Of a stretch of DNA of 64,000 bases, positions 24,846 through 33,338 are shown one piece after another (position 1 is the stretch's first letter; each line of letters opens with the position of its first letter). Origin of the DNA: Streptomyces sp. NBRC 110028 (GTDB lineage: Bacteria; Actinomycetota; Actinomycetes; Streptomycetales; Streptomycetaceae). The position numbers and the translations under genes are program-made. The notes beneath the pieces are model-generated. The model was not told the origin of the DNA. It ran no database searches and saw only the letters and a list, made by a program, of their open reading frames with translations. The stretch is taken from positions 1 through 64,000 of the forward strand of contig NZ_BBUZ01000037.1 in the NCBI RefSeq assembly GCF_001417735.1, in the 5' to 3' direction.

Positions 24846-26213
24846 ATGCGTACGGTCCTCGTCACCGGTACGGGCGGCGCGGGCCGCACCACCGTGGCCG
24901 CCGCGACCGCCCTCGCCGCCGCCCGCGAGGGACAGCGCACCCTGCTGCTCACCGCGGACCGCGACGGCACGCCCGAGGCGCTGCTCGGCATCGGCCCGCT
25001 GCGCGGCGGACCCGGTCGCAGCGCCGACCGGCTGCCGTGGTCCGTACCCGTCGCGCTGACGCCGGGGCTGTGGGCCGCCCGGGTCGTCACCGAGGAGTGG
25101 TTCCGCGACGAGCTGACCGCCCTCCAGGACCGTGGCCGCGGCATGCTCGACATGCTGGGCTCGACCCCGCTGGACGGCGAGGAGGCCACCGCGCTCCCCG
25201 GGGCGGAGTCGGTCGCGCTGTTGCGCGCCCTGCGCGCCGCGCAGACCGCGCCGCCCGGCACCGGCTGGGACGTCCTCGTGGTCGACCTGCCGCCCGCGCC
25301 GGAGACCGTCGCCCTGCTCGCCCTGCCCGAACAGCTGCGCCGCTATCTGCGGCGGCTGCTGCCCGCCGAGCGGCAGGCGGCCCGCGCGCTGCGGCCGATG
25401 CTGGCCCAGCTGGCCGGGATGCCGATGCCCGCGCAGAAGCTGTACGAGATGGCCGAGCGCTGGGAGCGCGAGCTGGCCGCCGTCCAGGACGTCCTGGAGT
25501 CGGAGGCCACGACCGTACGGGTGGTGGTGGACCCCGGGCCGCTCACCGACCGCGCGCTGCGCACCGCCCGCGCCGGGCTGGCGCTGCACGGCTGCCGGGT
25601 GGAGTCGGTCGTCGCCAACCGGCTGCTGCCCACCGGCACCCCCGACCCGTGGCTCGGGGCGCTGTCCGGTCAGCAGCAGGCCGCGCTGAAGGAGCTGTAC
25701 GAGCAGTGGACGCCGGACGTGCCGATCCGCGAGCTGCCGCATCTGGGCCGCGATCCGCAAGGGCTCGGCGACGCCGCCGACAGCGGCCCCGGTGACGCGT
25801 CCGGCGACGGCCTCGGTGACGGCCCCCGCGATGTCTCCGGAGTCGTCTCCGGAGTGGTGGTCTCCGGCGGGGGCGGCCCCCGCCCGGCCGCCGGACTCGC
25901 CGCGCTGGCCGGGCCCGTCGGGGCGCCCGACCCACGCCCCGACCGCCCGGCGGCCGACCCGTGGAGCGTCGAGGACCGGCTGGCCGACGAGGGGGCGCTG
26001 CTGTGGCGGCTGCCGCTGCCCGGCGCCGACCGGGACGGGCTGGGCCTGGTCCGGCGCGGCGACGAACTGATCGTCACGGTCGGGCCGTTCCACCGCGTGC
26101 TGCCGCTGCCGTCCGCGCTGCGCCGCTGCACGGTCTCCGGGGCCGGGCTGCGCGACGGCCATCTGCAGGTCCGCTTCACCCCGGACCCCGACCTGTGGCC
26201 GAAGCGGCCCTGA
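24846..26213 (+). CDS. ArsA-like P-loop NTPase homologue with altered Walker A
   Basis: The 455-residue protein begins MRTVLVTGTGGAGRTTVAAA, aligning with the ArsA/MinD deviant Walker A (KGGVGKTT). Here the signature Lys is Thr and the P-loop Lys is Arg. A second family element, VVDLPPAPETVALLALP, matches the DTAPTGHTLRLL segment of ArsA. A Pro/Gly/Asp-rich linker (about residues 315-375) precedes an alpha-crystallin-like beta C-terminus (PFHRVLPLPSALRRCTVSGA). ATP hydrolysis may be lost or weakened. Arsenite export is unlikely: no metal-site cysteines or ars neighbours are present. Confidence 0.8.
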   Translation: MRTVLVTGTGGAGRTTVAAATALAAAREGQRTLLLTADRDGTPEALLGIGPLRGGPGRSADRLPWSVPVALTPGLWAARVVTEEWFRDELTALQDRGRGMLDMLGSTPLDGEEATALPGAESVALLRALRAAQTAPPGTGWDVLVVDLPPAPETVALLALPEQLRRYLRRLLPAERQAARALRPMLAQLAGMPMPAQKLYEMAERWERELAAVQDVLESEATTVRVVVDPGPLTDRALRTARAGLALHGCRVESVVANRLLPTGTPDPWLGALSGQQQAALKELYEQWTPDVPIRELPHLGRDPQGLGDAADSGPGDASGDGLGDGPRDVSGVVSGVVVSGGGGPRPAAGLAALAGPVGAPDPRPDRPAADPWSVEDRLADEGALLWRLPLPGADRDGLGLVRRGDELIVTVGPFHRVLPLPSALRRCTVSGAGLRDGHLQVRFTPDPDLWPKRP

Positions 26214-26319
26214 CCGTTTCCGGCGGAAGGACCCTCGCCCGTCGTTCCGGTAACGTCGAGAGCAAGCCCGGTTGAACGAACGGACCGGGCAGCCAGCCTC
26301 CCCGCCGCAGGAGTTCGCC

Positions 26320-26793
26320 ATGAGCGATGCCACCGAGCGCCCCGCAGACGCCCCGGGCACCGACGTACCGGTCACCGAGATCGACCCCGACGCCTGGGAG
26401 CGCGCCTGCGCCGAGGACCTCGCCGCCGAGAAGGCCCGGCGGCAGGCCCGCGAGGGCGGCGAGGAGCCGGGCAGCGCCGCCGAGGAGCTGCGCAAGCTGG
26501 CCGACGCCGTCGCGGAGAAGCTGGCCGGGCTGCAGACCCCGCTCGCCGGTACGGCGGTGGAGGGGGCCGTACAACAGTTGATCGCAGGAGCGAAGGCGGC
26601 CGTCGAACCGGTCATCGAGCGCAATCCCGACGTATTCGAGCATCTCGCCAGCGCCGGAAGCGAACTGCTCGCCGCCTACCGGGCCGCCGTGACCGGCCAG
26701 GAGCAGCGTTGGACCCGGAGCGGCGACAGCGGGCGGACGTCCGGCGGGGACGAAGGTCAGACTTCGAGTAGTGAACACATCGACCTCGATTGA
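26320..26793 (+). CDS. DUF5304-type actinobacterial protein
   Basis: The 157-residue acidic protein has an N-terminal disordered Thr/Asp/Pro segment. A helical middle follows (AEELRKLADAVAEKLAGLQTP, then VEGAVQQLIAGAKAAVEPV), and the tail is Ser/Gly/Asp-rich. I associate this pattern with the DUF5304 family of Streptomyces; the function is unknown. The ATG at 26320 follows CAGGAG. It lies between the ArsA-like gene and glucokinase, all on the same strand. Confidence 0.7.
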   Translation: MSDATERPADAPGTDVPVTEIDPDAWERACAEDLAAEKARRQAREGGEEPGSAAEELRKLADAVAEKLAGLQTPLAGTAVEGAVQQLIAGAKAAVEPVIERNPDVFEHLASAGSELLAAYRAAVTGQEQRWTRSGDSGRTSGGDEGQTSSSEHIDLD

Positions 26794-26850
26794 GCGCTCC
26801 CTCCGGTACCGTTAGCCGTGGCGGGGTTCGACCAAATAACTGAGGGACTC

Positions 26851-27792
26851 ATGGGACTCACCATCGGCGTCGACATCGGCGGCACGAAGATCGCGGCCGG
26901 CGTGGTCGACGAAGAGGGCTCGATTCTCGAGACGAGCCAGGTTGCGACCCCGCCGACCCCCGAGGGAGTCGTCGACGCCATCGCGGACGCCGTGCGCGAC
27001 GTCAGCACCGGTCATGACGTCGAGGCCGTCGGTATCGGCGCGGCCGGTTATGTGGACGACAAGCGCGCCACCGTGCTCTTCGCGCCCAACATCAACTGGC
27101 GGCACGAGGCGCTGAAGGACAAGGTCGAGCAGCGCGTCGGCCTGCCCGTCGTCGTGGAGAACGACGCGAACGCGGCCGCGTGGGGCGAGTACCGGTTCGG
27201 CGCCGGCGCGGGCCACGACGACGTCGTGTGCATCACGCTCGGCACCGGCCTCGGGGGCGGCATCATCATCGGCGGCAAGCTGCACCGCGGCCGCTTCGGC
27301 GTCGCGGCCGAGTTCGGCCACATAAGAGTCGTCCCCGACGGTCTGCTGTGCGGCTGCGGCAGCCAGGGCTGCTGGGAGCAGTACGCCTCCGGCCGCGCGC
27401 TGGTGCGTTACGCCAAGCAGCGCGCCAACGCGACCCCGGAGAACGCGGAGATCCTGCTCGGCCTCGGCGACGGCACCCCCGAGGGCATCGAGGGCAAGCA
27501 CATCAGCGACGCCGCCCGCCAGGGCGATCCGGTCGCCATCGACTCCTTCCGCGAGCTGGCCCGCTGGGCGGGGGCCGGGCTCGCCGACCTCGCCTCGCTC
27601 TTCGACCCCTCGGCGTTCATTGTCGGCGGCGGGGTCTCCGACGAGGGCGATCTCGTCCTGGAGCCGATCCGCAAGTCGTTCCGCCGCTGGCTGGTCGGCA
27701 ATCAGTGGCGACCGCACGCCCAGGTCCTCGCCGCCCAGCTCGGCGGCAAGGCCGGGCTCGTCGGCGCCGCCGACCTCGCACGCCAGGGCTGA
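26851..27792 (+). CDS. glkA: ROK-family glucokinase
   Basis: This enzyme phosphorylates glucose with ATP, and in Streptomyces it also mediates glucose repression. The 313-residue protein has the phosphate-1 loop GVDIGGTKIAAG, the sugar-site END motif (VVENDANAAAWGEY) and EFGHIRV. The ROK zinc motif CGCGSQGCWEQYASG is intact. The ATG at 26851 follows GAGGGAC. It comes 57 bp after the DUF5304 gene. Confidence 0.93.
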   Translation: MGLTIGVDIGGTKIAAGVVDEEGSILETSQVATPPTPEGVVDAIADAVRDVSTGHDVEAVGIGAAGYVDDKRATVLFAPNINWRHEALKDKVEQRVGLPVVVENDANAAAWGEYRFGAGAGHDDVVCITLGTGLGGGIIIGGKLHRGRFGVAAEFGHIRVVPDGLLCGCGSQGCWEQYASGRALVRYAKQRANATPENAEILLGLGDGTPEGIEGKHISDAARQGDPVAIDSFRELARWAGAGLADLASLFDPSAFIVGGGVSDEGDLVLEPIRKSFRRWLVGNQWRPHAQVLAAQLGGKAGLVGAADLARQG

Positions 27793-27963
27793 GCTTCGAG
27801 GGGGTGCCTTGTCGATCAGGCCGGATCAGCGAGCGGCGTCTGGTGCGGTGCGTCGCCACCCGCGTGAGGAGTGCGCAGCGGCGCTGCGTGCCACGAGCGC
27901 GGGGCCGCGAGGTGCCGCCCGCCGCGGCAGCGGCTGATGTCACAGCGGCGTCGGGAGCCCGGC
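27793..27963 (+). other. Short gap between glkA and the EEP gene
   Basis: I see no terminator hairpin or known regulatory motif here. An in-frame ATG at 27937 could start the EEP protein nine residues earlier than chosen. Confidence 0.3.
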
Positions 27964-28809
27964 ATGATCGAGGAGACACCCCCTGGGGGGAGCGTGGCGC
28001 TCGCGGATCTGCCCGCCTCCACCACCGGCCCGGACGCGGCCGTGGTGCGGGTGCTCAGCTACAACATCCGCTCGCTGCGTGACGACCGCGAGGCGCTGGC
28101 CCGGGTGATCCGGGCCTGCGCCCCCGATGTCGTCTGCGTCCAGGAGGCGCCGCGCTTCTTCCGCTGGCGCAAGGCCGCCGCCTGGCTGGCCCGGGAGACC
28201 GGCCTGGTCTACGCCACGGGCGGGGCCACCGCCGCCGGACCCATGATCCTCACCTCACTGCGCGCCCACGTCGAGCGGTCCGAGGACATCCTGCTGCCCC
28301 GCGTCCCCGGCCTGCACCGGCGTGGCTTCGCCACCGCCGTGCTGCGCTTCGGCGGCGGCCACCGGGACCCCGACGGCACGGGCGGTGCCATCCGGCTCGG
28401 CGTCGTCAGCTGCCATCTGAGCCTGGCCGCGGCCGAGCGCTACGACCAGGCCGGGATGCTGCTGGACCGCGTCGCCGCGCTCGGCGTGCCGTACGCCGTC
28501 GCCGCCGGTGACATCAACGAGCAGCCCGACGGCCGTGCCTTCCGCCGTATCGCCGGAACGCTGCGGGACGGCTGGGCCACCGAGCCGTGGGGGAGCGAGG
28601 CGACCTTCGACCCGGGCGATCCGCGCCGCCGCATCGACGCGCTGTTCGCGACCGACGGCATCGAGATCATCGGCTGCGGGGTGCCGTCCGGGCTGCCCGG
28701 CGTCGACGACGCCGACCTGCGGGCGGCCACGGACCACCTCCCGGTCCTGGCCGCGCTCCGGGTGCCCCGCGCGCCCGCGTCGTCCGTGTCGTCCGCGTCG
28801 TCCGCGTAA
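27964..28809 (+). CDS. Endonuclease/exonuclease/phosphatase family protein
   Basis: The 281-residue protein has the EEP fold motifs: LSYNIRSL near the start, CVQEAP (metal Glu), AAGDINEQPDG and the C-terminal TDHLPVLAAL with the catalytic His. Substrates in this superfamily range from nucleic acids to phospholipids; none can be chosen from sequence. The ATG at 27964 follows GGGAG. The C-terminus ends in a short Ser/Ala/Val repeat (SSVSSASSA) encoded by near-identical GTCGTCCGCGTC units, likely of slippage origin. Confidence 0.82.
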   Translation: MIEETPPGGSVALADLPASTTGPDAAVVRVLSYNIRSLRDDREALARVIRACAPDVVCVQEAPRFFRWRKAAAWLARETGLVYATGGATAAGPMILTSLRAHVERSEDILLPRVPGLHRRGFATAVLRFGGGHRDPDGTGGAIRLGVVSCHLSLAAAERYDQAGMLLDRVAALGVPYAVAAGDINEQPDGRAFRRIAGTLRDGWATEPWGSEATFDPGDPRRRIDALFATDGIEIIGCGVPSGLPGVDDADLRAATDHLPVLAALRVPRAPASSVSSASSA

Positions 28810-28826
28810 ACGTCAGCCGAGGGGTT

Positions 28827-29501
28827 TCAGACGACGGCACCCCGGCCGGGGTCGTCGTCCTCCTCGTCGTCGCTGTCCTTCATCCGCATCACCAGCGTGA
28901 CGAAGCCGCCCAGGAAGCCGCCGACGCCCAGCGTCGTGATCCACCAGGTCAGCTCCACCCGGAACAGCACCACGCCGAGCAGCAGCAGCGGCCCGCCCAG
29001 CACGCCCAGCCAGGCGAACCGGGACGTGGTGTCGGACTCCGGGAGCGGCGGCGGCTCGGGCGGGACGAAATGGCCCTCGTCGGTCTCGTCGAAGTCGCTC
29101 TCGGAGGGCTCCGGGGCGTCCCAGTCGCGCGGGCCCACGCCCGGCGCGTACACGATGAAGCTGCCGACGGGCTTGTCGTCCTTCGTGTCGGGCTTCTCCG
29201 TCTTGGTGAGGGCGTCCGGCGCCGCCGCGCCCGGACGGTCGTCCTCGACGTCGGGGTCGAAGTCGTCCTCGAACCGGTCCTCGAACCGGTCTTCCAGCCC
29301 GTCGTCCAGCTCGCCCAGCGGCTCCTCACGCCGGGAGTCCTCGCGGCCCCACTTCTCGGTCAGATTCTCGGCCGCGGGCCACCGCTCCGCGCCCGGCGGG
29401 TCCGGGGGCTCCTCCCCGTACGCGGCGACGATCGCCGCGAAGGCGGCATCGTCGTCCCGGCGCGCCCCCGCCTCGTTCTCGTTCGGATCACGCTCAGCCA
29501 C
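28827..29501 (-). CDS. Acidic protein with two C-terminal membrane helices
   Basis: The 224-residue protein has a long disordered acidic N-terminal part with a DRFEDRFEDDFDPD repeat. Two membrane helices follow (about 160-180 and 185-205) in FAWLGVLGGPLLLLGVVLF and WWITTLGVGGFLGGFVTLVM, with a short acidic tail. No known family was recognised. The GTG start overlaps the end of the upstream alpha/beta hydrolase gene by 8 bp, which suggests coupling. Confidence 0.75.
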   Translation of the reverse strand: MAERDPNENEAGARRDDDAAFAAIVAAYGEEPPDPPGAERWPAAENLTEKWGREDSRREEPLGELDDGLEDRFEDRFEDDFDPDVEDDRPGAAAPDALTKTEKPDTKDDKPVGSFIVYAPGVGPRDWDAPEPSESDFDETDEGHFVPPEPPPLPESDTTSRFAWLGVLGGPLLLLGVVLFRVELTWWITTLGVGGFLGGFVTLVMRMKDSDDEEDDDPGRGAVV

Positions 29502-30312
29502 TGGCCGCCGCCCCCTCCCTCCCGCTGACGTCCCCGGGATGTCCCCCGTTGTCCTGTCCCATACCCGCGGTCAACCGGGTGATGAACGTGTCCGTCTCCT
29601 CGAAGATGAACTCGGCGTCGTAGTCCAGCGTCGCCACGTGGTAGCTGCGCTCCAGCAGCCGTTCGGTGACGTCCCGGGACGAGACCTGGCTGAGGATGCG
29701 CTCGGAGTCGGCCGACGGCACCACATGGTCCTGCGGGCTGTGCATCACCAGCAGCGGCTGGGTCACCTGCGGCAGTTCGGCGTCGACCACCCGGTAGAAG
29801 CGGCGCATCGAGTGCACGGCGTGCAGCGGCATCCGGTCGTATCCCCATTCCTGGGAACCCGGCTTGGCGATGTCGCTCACGATCCCCTTGACGGAGGGCA
29901 CCAGATGACGCAGCACCGGAAGAGCCACGGCCAGCGGATCGTGGATCCGGTTGGCCGGATTCACGACGGCGACACCGCTGATCCCCGCGCCGTGCTGGGC
30001 GGCCAGCCGCAGCGCCAGCGCGCCGCCCATCGACAGCCCGCAGACGAAGACCCGGGCGCACCGCTCGCGCAGCGCCCGCAGCTCCCGGTCGACCTCGGCG
30101 TACCAGTCCTGCCACCCGGTGACCGCGAGATCCTGCCAGCGGGTCCCGTGGCCGGGCAGCAGCGGAAGCGAGACGGTCAGCCCGCGCCGCGCCAGGTGCT
30201 CGGCCCAGGGGCGCACCGACTGCGGGGAACCGGTGAAGCCGTGACAGACGAGGACGCCGATCTCTCCGCCGTCGTGGCGGAACGGCTCGGCTCCGGGGAG
30301 GAGCGGCACCAC
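29494..30312 (-). CDS. Alpha/beta hydrolase, carboxylesterase or MAG lipase type
   Basis: The 272-residue protein has an oxyanion motif CHGFTGSPQS, the nucleophile elbow GLSMGGALAL, a candidate Asp in MHSPQDHVVP and the catalytic His near SYHVATLDYDAE. This arrangement is typical of Est30-type carboxylesterases and bacterial monoacylglycerol lipases. It has no signal peptide. The GTG start at 30312 is divergent from the acyltransferase gene, so the pair may link lipid hydrolysis and acylation; that is inference. Confidence 0.87.
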   Translation of the reverse strand: MVPLLPGAEPFRHDGGEIGVLVCHGFTGSPQSVRPWAEHLARRGLTVSLPLLPGHGTRWQDLAVTGWQDWYAEVDRELRALRERCARVFVCGLSMGGALALRLAAQHGAGISGVAVVNPANRIHDPLAVALPVLRHLVPSVKGIVSDIAKPGSQEWGYDRMPLHAVHSMRRFYRVVDAELPQVTQPLLVMHSPQDHVVPSADSERILSQVSSRDVTERLLERSYHVATLDYDAEFIFEETDTFITRLTAGMGQDNGGHPGDVSGREGAAASG

Positions 30313-30420
30313 GGATCTCCGTTCGGTGGTGAAGCGGTCAACGGGACCTCAGCGTACGCGGCGCGCCGCACCGGGGGTAGGCAGGTTAAGGTCTCCTCGT
30401 CGGATACAGGAGGTTCTCGG

Positions 30421-31191
30421 TTGTTCTACGGTGCAATGAAGCTGTCGGTGGGTGGGACGTTGAAGCTCGCCTTCCGGCCCTGGGTCGAGGGGCTGGAGAA
30501 CGTCCCCGACGAGGGGCCGGCCATTCTCGCGAGCAACCATCTCTCCTTCTCCGACTCCTTCTTCCTGCCCGCGATGCTCGACCGGAAGGTCACCTTCATC
30601 GCCAAGCAGGAGTACTTCACCACTCCGGGGATCAAGGGCAGGCTGACGGCCGCGTTCTTCAAGGGCGTCGGCCAGCTGCCGGTGGACCGCTCGGGAACCC
30701 GGGGCGCGGGAGAGGCCGCGATCAAGGCCGGGATCGAGGTCATCAAGCGCGGTGAGCTGTTCGGTATCTATCCGGAGGGCACGCGCTCCCCGGACGGCCG
30801 GCTCTACCGAGGCAAGCCCGGCGGTCTGGCGCGGGTCGCGCTGGCGACGGGCGCGCCGGTGATCCCGGTCGCGATGATCGACACCGAGAAGATCCAGCCG
30901 CCGGGCAAGGTGATGCCCAAGCTGATGCGTCCCGGCATCAAGATCGGCAAGCCCCTGGACTTCAGCCGCTACCACGGCATGGACGGGGACCGCTTCATCC
31001 TGCGCTCGGTGACCGACGAGGTCATGTACGAGATCATGAAGCTGTCCGGCCAGGAGTACGTCGACATCTACGCGACCGCGGCCAAGCGGCAGATCGCGGA
31101 GGTGGAGGCGGCCCGGAAGCAGGCCGAGAAGGCGGAGAAGACCGAGAAGGCTGCGGAGCAGGACAAGGGCAAGGACAAGACCGGGGCGTAA
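30421..31191 (+). CDS. 1-acylglycerol-3-phosphate O-acyltransferase family
   Basis: This PlsC-type enzyme acylates lysophosphatidate or a related lysophospholipid. The 256-residue protein has the HX4D catalytic motif in SNHLSFSDSFF, the substrate motif GIYPEGTRSPDG and a short proline-rich segment VIPVAMIDT. The C-terminus is a Lys/Glu/Ala-rich tail (about 220-256). The TTG at 30421 has a perfect AGGAGG seven bases upstream. It is 29 bp before macS and may be co-transcribed with macS-macR. Confidence 0.88.
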   Translation: MFYGAMKLSVGGTLKLAFRPWVEGLENVPDEGPAILASNHLSFSDSFFLPAMLDRKVTFIAKQEYFTTPGIKGRLTAAFFKGVGQLPVDRSGTRGAGEAAIKAGIEVIKRGELFGIYPEGTRSPDGRLYRGKPGGLARVALATGAPVIPVAMIDTEKIQPPGKVMPKLMRPGIKIGKPLDFSRYHGMDGDRFILRSVTDEVMYEIMKLSGQEYVDIYATAAKRQIAEVEAARKQAEKAEKTEKAAEQDKGKDKTGA

Positions 31192-31220
31192 AGCGCGCCG
31201 GACCCGGGGGTGGGGGGAAG

Positions 31221-32504
31221 TTGGCGCCGCAGCCCAAGCGCGAGCGTGTCGTACGCATGTCCGTGGAGCAGCCGCTGTGGCAGGCGCTGACCGCCTACCG
31301 GGTGCTCACGCTGATCTACGCGCTCTGTCTCTTCGTCTACTCCTTCTCCGACTACGACCGTCCGAGGGGCGCCGCCGCCTATATGGCGGTGCTCACCCTG
31401 TGGACGGCGCTGACGTTCCGTATGGTCTCCTCGGCCGAGCGCTGCACCCGGCGCTTCCTGATCGGCGACCTCGTGGTCGCGATCACCGGCATCCTGCTCA
31501 CCCCGCTGGTCGACACCCACGACCGGATCGCCGAGGGCACGCCCACGCTGCCGTCCATATGGACGGCGGGCGCGGTCCTCGGCTTCGCCATCAAGGGCGG
31601 CTGGCGGTGGGCCGCGTGGGCGTCGACGATCGTGTGCACGGCGAACATCATCGAGCGCGGCGGGTTCGCCCAGGACACCGTCCACATGCTGATGCTGGTG
31701 TGGGTGGCGAGCGTGGCCATCGGGTACGTCGTGGAGGTCGCCCGCGCCAGTGAGCGCACCCTGGCCCGCGCGCTGCGCATCGAGGCGGCGACCCGCGAAC
31801 GCGAGCGGCTGGCCCGGGACATCCACGACAGCGTCCTCCAGGTGCTGGCCATGGTGCAGCGGCGGGGCGCCGCGATCGGCGGCGAGGCGGCCGAACTGGG
31901 CCGGATGGCGGGGGAGCAGGAGATCGCGCTGCGCTCGCTGGTGGCCACCGGTCTGGTCACCCCGCCGCGCGGCGCGGCCGACGACCGTACGGACGCCGCG
32001 GACCCGCGGCCACCGTCCGCTCCCGTCGCCGCCGCCCTTCGGCCCGAGCCGCCCGAGGACGCCGAGGAGCCCTGCGATCTGCGGGCCCTGCTCGCCCCGC
32101 ACGCCGGATCGCAGGTCACCTTCTCCGAACCGGGCGCCCCGGTGATCCTCCCGGCGGCCGCGGCGGGGGAGTTGGCGGCCGCTGTCGGTGCCGCGCTGGA
32201 CAATGTACGGGTGCACGCGGGCGAGGGGGCCCGGGCCTGGATCCTGCTGGAGGACGAGCCGGGAGCGGTCATGGTCACCGTCCGGGACGACGGGCCCGGC
32301 ATCCCGGAGGGCAGGCTCGCCGACGCCGAGCGGGAGGGGCGGCTCGGGGTCGCCCTGTCGATCCGGGGGCGGCTGCGCGACCTCGGCGGCACCGCCGAGT
32401 GGATCTCGGCGCCGGGCCAGGGCACCGAGGTGGAGCTGACGGTTCCGAAGCTCGCGGCGAGCGGGAAGAAGGCGAGTGGGAAGAAAGGGACGGCTGGACG
32501 ATGA
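31221..32504 (+). CDS. macS: Sensor histidine kinase, MacS type
   Basis: This is the membrane kinase of a NarL-type two-component pair. The 427-residue protein has five predicted helices (about residues 20-170). A HisKA_3 dimerisation segment with the phospho-acceptor His follows (RERLARDIHDSVLQVLAMVQRRG), then a linker and an HATPase domain with VRDDGPGIPEG. The order acyltransferase-kinase-regulator resembles the MacRS locus described in S. coelicolor, a regulator of morphogenesis-linked membrane proteins. The symbol follows that likeness. It starts with TTG after GGGGGGAAG; an ATG at 31257 is possible. The stop overlaps macR. Confidence 0.85.
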   Translation: MAPQPKRERVVRMSVEQPLWQALTAYRVLTLIYALCLFVYSFSDYDRPRGAAAYMAVLTLWTALTFRMVSSAERCTRRFLIGDLVVAITGILLTPLVDTHDRIAEGTPTLPSIWTAGAVLGFAIKGGWRWAAWASTIVCTANIIERGGFAQDTVHMLMLVWVASVAIGYVVEVARASERTLARALRIEAATRERERLARDIHDSVLQVLAMVQRRGAAIGGEAAELGRMAGEQEIALRSLVATGLVTPPRGAADDRTDAADPRPPSAPVAAALRPEPPEDAEEPCDLRALLAPHAGSQVTFSEPGAPVILPAAAAGELAAAVGAALDNVRVHAGEGARAWILLEDEPGAVMVTVRDDGPGIPEGRLADAEREGRLGVALSIRGRLRDLGGTAEWISAPGQGTEVELTVPKLAASGKKASGKKGTAGR

Positions 32505-33184
32505 CCGAAGACCGGGAAGCCGCACGGCCGGTGACCGTGATGGTGGTGGACGACCACCCGATGTGGCGCGACGCCGTCGCCCGGGACCTGGCCGAGGCCG
32601 GGTTCGACGTGGTGGCCACCGCCGGGGACGGGCCGCAGGCGGTCCGCCGGGCCAAGGCCGCCGGGCCCGACGTCCTGGTGCTCGACCTCAACCTGCCCGG
32701 GCTGCCCGGCGTCGAGGTCTGCAAGGAGGTCGTCGCCGCCCACCCCGCGCTGCGGGTGCTGGTGCTCTCCGCGAGCGGTGAGCACGCGGACGTCCTGGAG
32801 GCGGTCAAGTCCGGCGCCACCGGCTATCTGGTGAAGTCGGCCAGCACCGAGGAGTTGCTGGACGCGGTGCGCCGTACCGCCGTCGGTGACGCCGTCTTCA
32901 CCCCGGGCCTCGCCGGTCTGGTGCTCGGCGAGTACCGGCGGCTGGCGAGCGAGCCCGCCCCCGTCACCGCCGGCCAGCCGGTCGCTCCGCAGCTCACCGA
33001 GCGGGAGACGGAGGTGCTGCGGCTGGTGGCCAAGGGGCTTTCGTACAAGCAGATCGCCGAGCGCCTGGTGATCTCCCACCGCACCGTGCAGAACCACGTC
33101 CAGAACACCCTGGGCAAGCTCCAGTTGCACAACCGGGTGGAGCTGGTCCGGTACGCCATCGAGGCCGGGCTCGACGACGCCTGA
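32501..33184 (+). CDS. macR: NarL/LuxR-type response regulator, MacR type
   Basis: The 227-residue protein has a receiver domain with VMVVDDHPMWRDA, the phospho-acceptor in VLVLDLNLPGLPGVE, and VKSASTEELLDAVR. A LuxR-type helix-turn-helix follows (about 160-220: LTERETEVLRLVAKGLSYKQIAERL). The ATGA overlap with macS makes it the cognate partner. Confidence 0.88.
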   Translation: MTEDREAARPVTVMVVDDHPMWRDAVARDLAEAGFDVVATAGDGPQAVRRAKAAGPDVLVLDLNLPGLPGVEVCKEVVAAHPALRVLVLSASGEHADVLEAVKSGATGYLVKSASTEELLDAVRRTAVGDAVFTPGLAGLVLGEYRRLASEPAPVTAGQPVAPQLTERETEVLRLVAKGLSYKQIAERLVISHRTVQNHVQNTLGKLQLHNRVELVRYAIEAGLDDA

Positions 33185-33188
33185 GCCC

Positions 33189-33206
33189 CACCCGCTCGAA
33201 CGGGTG
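33189..33206 (+). terminator. Small hairpin after macR
   Basis: CACCCG (33189-33194) pairs with CGGGTG (33201-33206) over a 6-nt loop, five bases after the macR stop. It is short and has no U-tract, so it is a weak terminator candidate. Confidence 0.4.
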
Positions 33207-33262
33207 AAGTTCACAACCAACTCCCTTGGGCGGAGCGGGAATCGCTTTCCGCCCCATCCCCT

Positions 33263-33276
33263 GTGACCTGGATCAC
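33263..33276. promoter_or_regulatory. Crp-like palindrome upstream of pfkA
   Basis: GTGACCTGGATCAC (preceded by T, followed by C) fits the TGTGA-N6-TCAC pattern recognised by Crp-family regulators. It lies 63 bp before the pfkA start. A TAGCGT -10-like box follows at about 33280. The match is by consensus only. GTG-N8-CAC sites are frequent in Streptomyces. Confidence 0.4.
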
Positions 33277-33338
33277 CGTTAGCGTGGCTCCGTACCGGGC
33301 CCAATCTCGGGATTTCGGCGACAGAAGGGATGAAAAGG

